This document shows, in pieces, positions 1 to 5,924 of a stretch of 12,387 nucleotides of DNA. A model generated the notes under the pieces. The model had not been told where the DNA came from and did not search any database. It worked only from the letters and a program-made list of their open reading frames with translations. The number at the start of each line of letters is the position of its first letter. Positions within the stretch are counted from its first letter, which is position 1. This stretch comes from CAYOVG01 sp964407285 (GTDB lineage Bacteria > Desulfobacterota > Syntrophobacteria > Syntrophobacterales > Syntrophobacteraceae). The stretch is from assembly GCA_964407285.1 (NCBI GenBank), contig CAYOVG010000211.1, positions 1-12,387 on the forward strand, written 5' to 3'. The position numbers and the translations under genes were made by a program.

Positions 1-1
1 C

Positions 2-715
2 GAGTTCGTGCGCCTGGGGCAGGCGGCCCCGGAGCGCCTGGTGCGGCGGCGTGGGGCGAAGCCGGGCGATGCGGTGCTGGTCACGGGGAGCCCCGGAGAG
101 TCGGCGGCGGGCCTGGAGTTGATCCTCCATCCCGAGTTGCAGGGCCGGGGCGGGGCCGAGGGTATTGAGGCTTCCGGCGGGATCGGGAAGGAGACCAATG
201 GCCCTCATGGCGTTGGGGAGAAGGGAGCCGGAGGCCCCGGGGTCTCGACCGAAACAGCGCGCCGGGCGGTAGAGAGACACCTGACTCCGACGCCCCGCCT
301 GGCGGAGGGACGACTGCTCGGCCGTAGCGGAGTTGTCCACGCGATGCTGGACGTGAGCGACGGACTTCTCAACGACCTGCGACACCTTTGCCGGGCCGGC
401 GGCGTGGGGGCCGAAATCGTGCTCGCCGACCTTCCGGTAAGTCCCGTCTGCGTTGAAATCGCACGCGCCGCCGGCAAGGACCCGCTCGACTGGGTCCTGA
501 CGGGCGGGGAGGACTACGAACTCCTGTTCACCACGTCCCCCGAAGACGCCGCCGGAGTCAAAGCAATGCTGGAATCCCAAACCGGGGTCCCGTGCCGTGA
601 GATCGGGCGCATCCTGCCCGAATCGGAAGGCATTTCGACCGTCTCCGCGGACGGAACGAGAACTTCCCACCCCTCCGGCCACCCCGGCGGCTGGGACCAC
701 TTCGCCGGGCGGTAA
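2..715 (+). CDS. thiL: Thiamine-monophosphate kinase ThiL, C-terminal part (5' end cut by window)
   Basis: ThiL phosphorylates thiamine monophosphate with ATP to thiamine diphosphate, the last step of cofactor synthesis in the cytoplasm. The frame is already open at base 2, so the N-terminal domain lies outside the window; the GTG at base 8 is only the first possible start inside it. Two family motifs are clear: the metal-binding DVSDGL segment (about bases 350-367) and the GGEDYELLF segment (about bases 505-531). The short motif RHLTPTPRL (about bases 277-303) is also typical. Between the first domain end (LILHPEL) and this motif lies a Gly/Ala/Glu-rich stretch of about 45 residues (bases 139-276) that is longer than usual for the family and looks like a flexible insertion. 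The stop is TAA at 713-715. Family assignment is firm; the insertion has no assigned role. Confidence 0.9.
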   Translation, partial: EFVRLGQAAPERLVRRRGAKPGDAVLVTGSPGESAAGLELILHPELQGRGGAEGIEASGGIGKETNGPHGVGEKGAGGPGVSTETARRAVERHLTPTPRLAEGRLLGRSGVVHAMLDVSDGLLNDLRHLCRAGGVGAEIVLADLPVSPVCVEIARAAGKDPLDWVLTGGEDYELLFTTSPEDAAGVKAMLESQTGVPCREIGRILPESEGISTVSADGTRTSHPSGHPGGWDHFAGR

Positions 716-729
716 GGGGAGAGAGGCGC

Positions 730-977
730 GTTCGCTACGATAGGCCTGTCACATAGGCAGGTGAGACTTCGCGGCGACATGCGCTCTCTCAAAATCGTCG
801 GGCTAATATCTCCTCTTCAAGGTTTCTCAAAGCGAGGGTTTCCACCACAGGTCGGCTCAGGATATAAGCGCCTGACCCGCTTAAGTACGCCAAATTCGAG
901 CCGAAGAGGAAATCCCGAGAAACTGACCCGCCGTCCCTTCTCCCGGAAAGTCCTGACTGCCCGTTTACGTAGCGAAC
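730..977 (+). ncRNA. Candidate structured RNA, long rod with internal bubbles (6S-like shape)
   Basis: This gene-free stretch folds, by manual pairing, into one long hairpin of eight nested helices: 730-739/968-977 (10 perfect pairs), 756-760/957-961, 765-769/948-952, 796-802/927-933 (one mismatch), 822-828/917-923 (7 perfect), 836-843/908-916 (8 pairs, one bulged T), 852-858/898-904 (7 perfect) and 865-870/878-883 around a 7-base loop. A large one-sided bubble lies at 803-821 against 924-926. A rod with a central bubble is the general shape of 6S RNA, but I do not recognise conserved 6S bases and the length (about 250) is above the usual 180-200. The plus strand is favoured because a terminator-like hairpin follows at 991-1043; no clear promoter was found upstream. 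It could also be a long leader of the exporter operon or a palindromic mobile element. Confidence 0.4.
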
Positions 978-990
978 TGAATTCTTCGTT

Positions 991-1043
991 GGAAGCGGCC
1001 TTGAAAACGGGGTCGGCTATGAGTCCGCCTTCCCGGCTTTTTT
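991..1043 (+). terminator. Terminator-like hairpin with T-run
   Basis: GGAAGCGG at 991-998 can pair with CCGCCTTCC at 1025-1033 (one bulged base), and six T residues follow at 1038-1043. The loop is long and has G/C-rich inner pairing options, so the hairpin is weaker than a textbook terminator. It lies 13 bases after the rod-shaped RNA candidate and upstream of the exporter gene, so it could end that RNA or act as an attenuator of the exporter operon. Confidence 0.4.
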
Positions 1044-1210
1044 GTTGCATTCGCCATATCGGCCTGATAGTGTGCATCAAAACGGTTTGGATTCGTGCAA
1101 AATGCTTGAGGCTTCGACTACTGTACGGGCTCCCGGCGCTCCTCGCGCCGGATGCGCGGGAGTTCTGCGAGACCAGGAGTTCATGGTCCCGGGAAAGGGA
1201 TGAGATATTA
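1044..1210. other. Leader region of the exporter operon, no firm gene
   Basis: No convincing sigma-70 promoter is visible here. A 7-bp G/C hairpin (1133-1139/1145-1151, 5-base loop) lies in the middle. An ATG at 1102 opens a 33-codon frame that ends with TGA at 1201-1203, seven bases before the proposed TTG start of the exporter; it lacks a good ribosome binding site, so it is not called as a gene. The exporter frame itself is open upstream to base 761, but the residues encoded there (Arg/Ser-rich, no motif) do not resemble the exporter family. Confidence 0.3.
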
Positions 1211-2839
1211 TTGGCTGAATCCAACAATATCCTTAAAATGTTCAGAAGAGAATCCACTTCTTCGGCCGTTCCGGTTCTGACCATGGCGATGATATCCGGA
1301 GTAGCCAATGCTTTGATCCTTGCCATTATAAACAGCGCCGTAAGCGCCATTTACGCCGACGGGGTCCATTTCCGGTACCTGCTGATGTTTGGGATCGTAA
1401 TGGGCATCTACGTTCTCGGGAAGAGGTTCTCTCTATCCAGGTCCATACTGATAGCCGAAGATATCGTTACCAGGGTCAGGCTCAGGATTGCCGACAAGAT
1501 ACGCAAGTCGGAACTGCTGTGCGTCGAAAACCTGGGACAGTCCGAGATTTATACCAAGCTGACCCAGGATACCAACCTGATATCCCAGTCCATGATAGTC
1601 ATCGTCAATGCCTCCCAGTCCATAATAATGGTGGTTTTCTGCCTGATTTACATCGCTTATACATCACGAGTCGCTTTTCTCATTACGATCGGCGCCATCA
1701 CGATCGGTGTGCTGGTCTACCTGTACAACAAGAGGGGCATCGATCAGCAACTGCGGGAAACAACGATGAAGGAAACGGAATTCTTCGGAATTCTAGGGAA
1801 GATCATATCCGGCTTCAAAGAAATCAAGATGAACAAGAGGCGGAGCCGGGAGCTGTTCGACGATTTCAAGAATACCGCCCTCGATGCGGAGCGACTGAAG
1901 GTCCGGACTGAAATATCGTTCATCACGGAAATCATGTTTTCGGACATGTTTTTCTACATTCTTCTTGCCGTAATGGTTTTCCTGCTGCCCAAGATCGATC
2001 AGACCTACAGCGAACCGGTAATCCGCATCACCACCGCGATCCTGTTCATCGTGGGACCGCTGGGAATGGTGGTCGCGGCGATGCCGGTCTTTGTGCGGGC
2101 AAACTTCGCCATCGGAAATCTTTACGATCTTGAGACGTATTTCGACCGAGAAATGCGTACGCCGGTTCGAGACGACCAGCTTTCCCCGGTCGGATTTTGT
2201 CCCTTTGAGGAGATTGTATTCGATAACCTGACCTTTTCGTACAAAGACGGGGCCGGCAATCCCCTGTTCAGCGTGGGACCGGTGGATCTGTCCGTCAAGA
2301 AGGGCGAAACCCTTTTCCTGGTCGGGGGAAACGGAAGCGGCAAATCGACGCTCCTCAAGCTCATGACGGGCCTCTACACATCCGATTCGGGCGTCGTGAA
2401 AGTGGACGGCGCGGTGGTCACGAACAGTTCCCGCGAGGAGTACATAGGGCTATTCTCGACCATCTTCAGCGATTTCTACCTGTTCGACAAACTCTACGGG
2501 GTAGACGGCAACCCCGCGAAAATCGCCCATCTGCTCAAACTCATGGAGCTCGACAGGAAGACCGGAGTCGTGGATGACCGGTTTACCAACATCAGCCTGT
2601 CGACGGGGCAGCGCAAAAGGCTCGCCATGATCGTCGCGCTGCTGGAAGACAGGCCGATTTACATATTCGATGAGTGGGCCGCGGACCAGGACCCGGCATT
2701 CAGGGAATACTTCTACAACGGATTGCTGAAAGAATTGAAGGACCAGGGCAAGACGATCATCGCCGTCAGTCACGATGACAGGTACTTTCATTGCGCGGAC
2801 AGGATCTTGCGGATGGAATTCGGGAAGGTAGCGAGTTGA
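1211..2839 (+). CDS. Cyclic-peptide-type ABC exporter (fused membrane and ATPase domains)
   Basis: Predicted inner-membrane half-transporter of the PvdE/SyrD/YojI-like cyclic peptide export family, which moves peptides or siderophore precursors out of the cytoplasm using ATP. Numbered from the TTG at 1211 (543 residues, near the family's usual 550), hydrophobic segments fill about residues 14-330. The ATPase domain follows, with Walker A GGNGSGKST at 372-380, signature LSTGQ at 463-467, Walker B with D487 and E488, and switch histidine H521. The string DEWAADQDP after Walker B and SHDDRYF at the end are hallmarks of this family rather than of lipid or drug exporters. TTG is chosen because AAAGGGA (1194-1200) precedes it at a suitable distance; ATG 1238 lacks such a site and would trim nine residues. 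The gene is 19 bases from the next one. GC is low at its start (20 of 60 bases in 1201-1260) and ATA codons are frequent, suggesting acquisition. Confidence 0.88.
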   Translation: MAESNNILKMFRRESTSSAVPVLTMAMISGVANALILAIINSAVSAIYADGVHFRYLLMFGIVMGIYVLGKRFSLSRSILIAEDIVTRVRLRIADKIRKSELLCVENLGQSEIYTKLTQDTNLISQSMIVIVNASQSIIMVVFCLIYIAYTSRVAFLITIGAITIGVLVYLYNKRGIDQQLRETTMKETEFFGILGKIISGFKEIKMNKRRSRELFDDFKNTALDAERLKVRTEISFITEIMFSDMFFYILLAVMVFLLPKIDQTYSEPVIRITTAILFIVGPLGMVVAAMPVFVRANFAIGNLYDLETYFDREMRTPVRDDQLSPVGFCPFEEIVFDNLTFSYKDGAGNPLFSVGPVDLSVKKGETLFLVGGNGSGKSTLLKLMTGLYTSDSGVVKVDGAVVTNSSREEYIGLFSTIFSDFYLFDKLYGVDGNPAKIAHLLKLMELDRKTGVVDDRFTNISLSTGQRKRLAMIVALLEDRPIYIFDEWAADQDPAFREYFYNGLLKELKDQGKTIIAVSHDDRYFHCADRILRMEFGKVAS

Positions 2840-2858
2840 TGGTGCGGAATGCCGATCA

Positions 2859-3749
2859 ATGTTCAACATGCATGTTGGTGGTGCGAAAATGAGCAATACC
2901 CAGGGAATTCGGAAAAGATTCAGCCGGTTTGTGTCCGGCTGTTTGCCCCAGATGATCATCCTGACTCTTATACTGCTGTTTATCATCGTCTATTTAGCTC
3001 CCAACATCTTTATCTCCATACAGTCGGGCGAGAAGGGGGTGCTGTGGAAGCGCTTCGGCGGCGGGACCGTCGTGGAGACGACCTACGATGAAGGCCTGCA
3101 CCTGATATGGCCCTGGAATAAGATGTACATCTACAACATAAGAATTCAGCAGAATACGTTCGAACTCAAATACGTTACCAATGAGGGCCTGCCCATCGGC
3201 GTACAGATTTCGACCCGCTACTATCCTCAAAGGGAACTCGTGGGGGTTTTGCACAAATTCGTCGGTCCGGAATACTTCGAAGCGGTCGTTGTGCCCGAGG
3301 TGAGGTCCGTGCTGTTCGAGAGCTTCAGTAAACTCACCCTTGAATCCATCTATTCGGGGGAGGCCATGGCCCTGATGAACCAGGCGCTCAGCGAGGCCGT
3401 GGAGCAGGTCGCCCAAAGATTCATAATCGTGGACGATGTGAACATCCTTCGGATCGATCTGCCCGAAGAAGTGGCCAAGGCGATGGAGTACAAGCTGCAA
3501 CAGAAGCAGTACGCCGAAGCCCAGCTCCACATCATCCTGAAGGAACAAAGGGTGGCTGAAATGAGGCGTATCGAAGCCCAGGGCTATTCCGACGCCAATA
3601 ATATACTCTCGGCCTCCCTCACGGGAAACATTTTGCAGTGGAAAGGCATAGAAGCCACCATGGAGCTTTCCAAATCGCCCAACGCCAAGATGGTGGTCAT
3701 AGGAAGAGGCGAAAACGGCCTACCCCTCATTCTCGACGCCAGGCAATAA
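2859..3749 (+). CDS. SPFH/prohibitin-family membrane-anchored protein
   Basis: A 296-residue protein with one N-terminal membrane segment (about residues 31-53, PQMIILTLILLFIIVYLAPN) and then an SPFH/prohibitin (band 7) domain of about residues 55-230. Typical features are the GEKGVLWKRFGG start of the domain, the TYDEGLHLIWPW segment, the ISTRYYPQ strand and the long charged helix MEYKLQQKQYAEAQL, followed by RIEAQGYSDAN as in prohibitins. Such proteins form large rings or cages on membranes and scaffold or protect other membrane proteins. The topology would place the domain outside the cytoplasm. Starts at 2859, 2868 and 2889 are all in frame with only weak ribosome binding sites, so the first ten residues are uncertain. 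It sits 19 bases after the exporter and 25 before the lipoprotein gene, so the three are probably one operon. Its partner here is inferred from position only. Confidence 0.88.
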   Translation: MFNMHVGGAKMSNTQGIRKRFSRFVSGCLPQMIILTLILLFIIVYLAPNIFISIQSGEKGVLWKRFGGGTVVETTYDEGLHLIWPWNKMYIYNIRIQQNTFELKYVTNEGLPIGVQISTRYYPQRELVGVLHKFVGPEYFEAVVVPEVRSVLFESFSKLTLESIYSGEAMALMNQALSEAVEQVAQRFIIVDDVNILRIDLPEEVAKAMEYKLQQKQYAEAQLHIILKEQRVAEMRRIEAQGYSDANNILSASLTGNILQWKGIEATMELSKSPNAKMVVIGRGENGLPLILDARQ

Positions 3750-3774
3750 TAACGACGGACTTATAGGATTCGCC

Positions 3775-4920
3775 ATGGTGAAATGGAAACCAGCGCTGTT
3801 GCTTCTAGCTGTCGGCATTATCGTTTGCGGCTGCACGCGCGCCGAGGATCTTAGGCTTCAGCGGGAGCAGAGAGCCGTCCACGCCTCGGGGGACATACTC
3901 ATCGCAGCGGTAGACAGTCCGCCGGCCGAAGACAATTTCATCGAGGGAATCAACCTGGCGGTGGAAGACATCAATGGAAGGGGAGGCGTGCTGGGGAGGA
4001 AGATCAAAATCCTCTACTACAACGACGACGGAGATCCGGCACGGGCCCGCGGGATCGCCGAGAGACTGGCGAAAAACATCGATGTCGTGGCGGTGGTCGG
4101 CCACGTACGTTCGGTATGCGCCCTGCCCGCGGCCATTTTCTATGAGATCTCCGGAATGGTTTTTATCTCTCCCGGCGCTACGGACCCCGAACTGACGCGC
4201 TATTCTACTACATATCTTTTTAGAAACACGCCGACTCTAGCCGATATGTGCGTGAAGATGGGGGAACTGGGCAAATCCAGGGGATTCAAGAGGGTGCTGA
4301 TTCTCAACGAGAGGAACGAACATTACGAAAAGTTTTCCCGCCTGATGTGCAAGGAGGCCATCAAGAACAACATGAAAGTCACCATACGTTCGTTTTGGCC
4401 GACGCAGGATAACGGCAAGGCGCTTTTCAATCACCTGATGAAAAAACATTCGTTCGACGCCGTTTATATAGGCTCCTCTCCCAAAACAGCCGCGAAGATG
4501 ATTCGAGATGCCCGCCTCATGGGAATGAAAGCCCCCTTCATAGGGACGGTTTCATTGAATTCCGCCACGCTCACGCATAATGGGGGAGATGCCGCGAACG
4601 GCACGATCGCCGTGGAGCTCTTCGACGAGAATTCACGGGATGAAGTCGTCCGCGGGTTCGTGGAGCGGTTCAGATCCAGGTACGGTTTCGACCCGGATGT
4701 CTTTTCGTCCCAGGCGTATGACGCCCTCAGCGTTCTCGCGCAGGCGATGGAGCAGGCCGGAACCACGGCGCCTCTCGAGGTCGCGGGCACCTTGCGCTAC
4801 TTGAAGGACTGGCACGGCGTCGTCGGCGCCTACTCCTTCACTCCATCGGGGGACGTAACCGGCAGGCAGATCTATTTCCAGGAACTGCGGGACGGGAAGT
4901 TCCACTTCCTCGGCCGGTAA
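3775..4920 (+). CDS. Lipoprotein of the branched-chain amino acid binding-protein family (LivJ-like, Peripla_BP_6)
   Basis: A 381-residue type I periplasmic binding protein. The N-terminus is a lipoprotein signal: positive residues K3 and K5, a hydrophobic stretch, and a lipobox V17-C18-G19-C20 with C20 as the lipidation site. From about residue 41 the fold reads as family members do: the strand ILIAAVDSP, the helix GINLAVEDINGRGGVLGRKI, DDGDPARA, VVAVVGHVRS, the segment FISPGATDPELTR and FRNTPT; the second lobe includes RVLILNERNEHYEKF, DAVYIGSSP and the C-terminal YDALSVLAQAMEQAG. Members bind amino acids or related small molecules for an ABC importer, or act as sensors. No permease or import ATPase is encoded nearby; instead the neighbours are an exporter and an SPFH protein, so a role with the exporter is likely. 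The ligand cannot be told from sequence. Confidence 0.88.
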   Translation: MVKWKPALLLLAVGIIVCGCTRAEDLRLQREQRAVHASGDILIAAVDSPPAEDNFIEGINLAVEDINGRGGVLGRKIKILYYNDDGDPARARGIAERLAKNIDVVAVVGHVRSVCALPAAIFYEISGMVFISPGATDPELTRYSTTYLFRNTPTLADMCVKMGELGKSRGFKRVLILNERNEHYEKFSRLMCKEAIKNNMKVTIRSFWPTQDNGKALFNHLMKKHSFDAVYIGSSPKTAAKMIRDARLMGMKAPFIGTVSLNSATLTHNGGDAANGTIAVELFDENSRDEVVRGFVERFRSRYGFDPDVFSSQAYDALSVLAQAMEQAGTTAPLEVAGTLRYLKDWHGVVGAYSFTPSGDVTGRQIYFQELRDGKFHFLGR

Positions 4921-4922
4921 AA

Positions 4923-4947
4923 GGCAGCGCTGCCGGAGCTTTTTTTT
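4923..4947 (+). terminator. Probable rho-independent terminator of the exporter operon
   Basis: Directly after the lipoprotein stop codon, the self-complementary 12-mer GGCAGCGCTGCC (4923-4934) is followed by GGAGC and eight T residues (4940-4947). The stem is short (4 bp around a 4-base loop), so efficiency is uncertain, but the position and T-run fit the end of the operon. Confidence 0.5.
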
Positions 4948-4949
4948 GT

Positions 4950-5017
4950 CCACGAAAAACACGAAAACACACGAAAGAAGTTCTTTTCCATTTCGTGTGT
5001 TTTCGTGTTTTTCGTGG
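4950..5017. repeat. Perfect 27-bp inverted repeat between convergent genes
   Basis: Bases 4950-4976 and 4991-5017 are exact reverse complements, separated by 14 bases. The arms are built from CACGAAAA-type units (CCACGAAAAACACG... on the left). The repeat lies between the convergent lipoprotein and glycosyltransferase genes, so the transcript of either strand would fold into a very stable hairpin. Read as protein, the arms give the FVFFVD / FRVFRG-like strings I recall from spurious small genes in deltaproteobacterial and planctomycete genomes, which suggests a dispersed repeat family; that is recollection, not a search result. Confidence 0.85.
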
Positions 5018-5025
5018 TTCAGCAA

Positions 5026-5061
5026 CAGTTACCGCCACAGCCACGGCTACAGCCACGGCTA
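5026..5061. repeat. Degenerate hexamer tandem repeat, six units
   Basis: Six consecutive six-base units are seen: CAGTTA, CCGCCA, CAGCCA, CGGCTA, CAGCCA, CGGCTA. The last two pairs form an exact 12-base duplication. The array ends exactly on the stop codon (5059-5061) of the minus-strand glycosyltransferase, so changes in unit number there could alter its last codon context. In one minus frame the array reads as alternating Val-Ala. Confidence 0.7.
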
Positions 5062-5889
5062 CGGTTTCATATACAGGTGCCTGATCATGCTGCAGACGTA
5101 GCGGACGGCCACTTTCCTGACGCAGATCCTGGAACACCCCACCTTTCTCCTGTGCTCGTGAGAAGGGACTTCCGCCATGCGGTAGCCCTTCCTGAGCGTC
5201 TTGATGATCATCTCCTGTTCGATGGTGGTGATGTCCTCGCACAGATCGAGGTCCCTCAGCACCTCCGCCAGAATAGCCCTGAAACCGTTCTGGCTTTCAG
5301 AGAGCGAAACCTTGAACCGCTGGTTGATGCAGGCCGTAATGAAAGAACTTCCGGCCAGCCGGAAGAACTCGTCGAATCCGCCATGGAGTTCACTCGATCC
5401 TCCGAGCAGCCGGGACGCGGACACGTGGTCCGCCTCGCCGGCCAGGATGGGGCGAACCAGCTTCGGGATATCGTGCGGGTCGTGCGAACCGTCCGCATCG
5501 ATGAATACGGCGATTTTGTTCTTGATGAGCGGTATGGCGGTCCGGATCGCTTCTCCCTTGCCTCGCATACGGTCGGGAACGACTTCGGCCCCATGGAAGC
5601 GGGCGATGGATGCGGTGGAGTCCCTGGAGTGTCCGTCGATGACGATTATATCGTCGGAGTAGTTTCTGCAGCAGGAAATGATTCCGCCTATGGTGCATTC
5701 CTCGTTCATGGCGGGTATGACGACCGTGATGAGTTCCTTGTGAGGAAATTCGCGGATTTGGTCCGACATCGGCGGATGAACCGGACGGGAATCCGCCGAT
5801 GTCGGAGTCGGCCCGCCGGAGGCGGGAATCGTCGAGACCTCCGCGCTCGAACCCCTCCTGTTCATGTCCGGGCAGCGCCGCGCTTCCAT
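5059..5889 (-). CDS. Family 2 glycosyltransferase (dolichyl-phosphate-mannose synthase-like)
   Basis: A 276-residue GT2 (GT-A fold) enzyme that would move a sugar from a nucleotide-sugar to a lipid phosphate or other acceptor at the inner face of the membrane. Numbered from ATG 5889, the fold starts near residue 53 with ITVVIPAMNEE, followed by IIVIDGHSRDST and then the metal/nucleotide motif DADGSHDP at about 131-138; the C-terminal RKGYRMAEVPSHEHRRKVG resembles the usual substrate-site end. No transmembrane segment follows, so it is a soluble or peripheral form. ATG 5889 is preceded by GAGGGGGA at a good distance, whereas the internal ATG 5769 is not and lies inside a hairpin; the chosen start gives a Pro/Ser-rich tail of about 40 residues before the domain. 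The gene begins 35 bases after the HAD gene and probably shares its transcript. Acceptor unknown. Confidence 0.85.
   Translation of the reverse strand: MEARRCPDMNRRGSSAEVSTIPASGGPTPTSADSRPVHPPMSDQIREFPHKELITVVIPAMNEECTIGGIISCCRNYSDDIIVIDGHSRDSTASIARFHGAEVVPDRMRGKGEAIRTAIPLIKNKIAVFIDADGSHDPHDIPKLVRPILAGEADHVSASRLLGGSSELHGGFDEFFRLAGSSFITACINQRFKVSLSESQNGFRAILAEVLRDLDLCEDITTIEQEMIIKTLRKGYRMAEVPSHEHRRKVGCSRICVRKVAVRYVCSMIRHLYMKP
5762..5806. repeat. Perfect 16-bp inverted repeat inside the glycosyltransferase N-terminal region
   Basis: Bases 5762-5777 and 5791-5806 are exact reverse complements around a 13-base loop. A second small palindrome, CCCGCC-GGA-GGCGGG, follows at 5812-5826. Both fall in the part of the glycosyltransferase gene that encodes the low-complexity tail ahead of the catalytic domain, and the first covers the alternative start ATG at 5769-5767. 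The pattern resembles a REP-like palindromic element inserted in a tolerant linker. Confidence 0.8.
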
Positions 5890-5924
5890 CAACCGTTCCC
5901 CCTCATGCGCTCAGGCATATCCTT

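Noticed and set aside
761..1210. An upstream extension of the exporter by 150 residues.
   Set aside because: The residues show no similarity to exporter N-termini, the stretch covers the RNA candidate and a terminator-like hairpin, and the family length fits a start near 1211.
4950..5017. Possible CRISPR-like repeats because of the repeated CACGAAAA units.
   Set aside because: There are only two arms in inverted orientation and no regularly spaced unique spacers; it is a palindrome.
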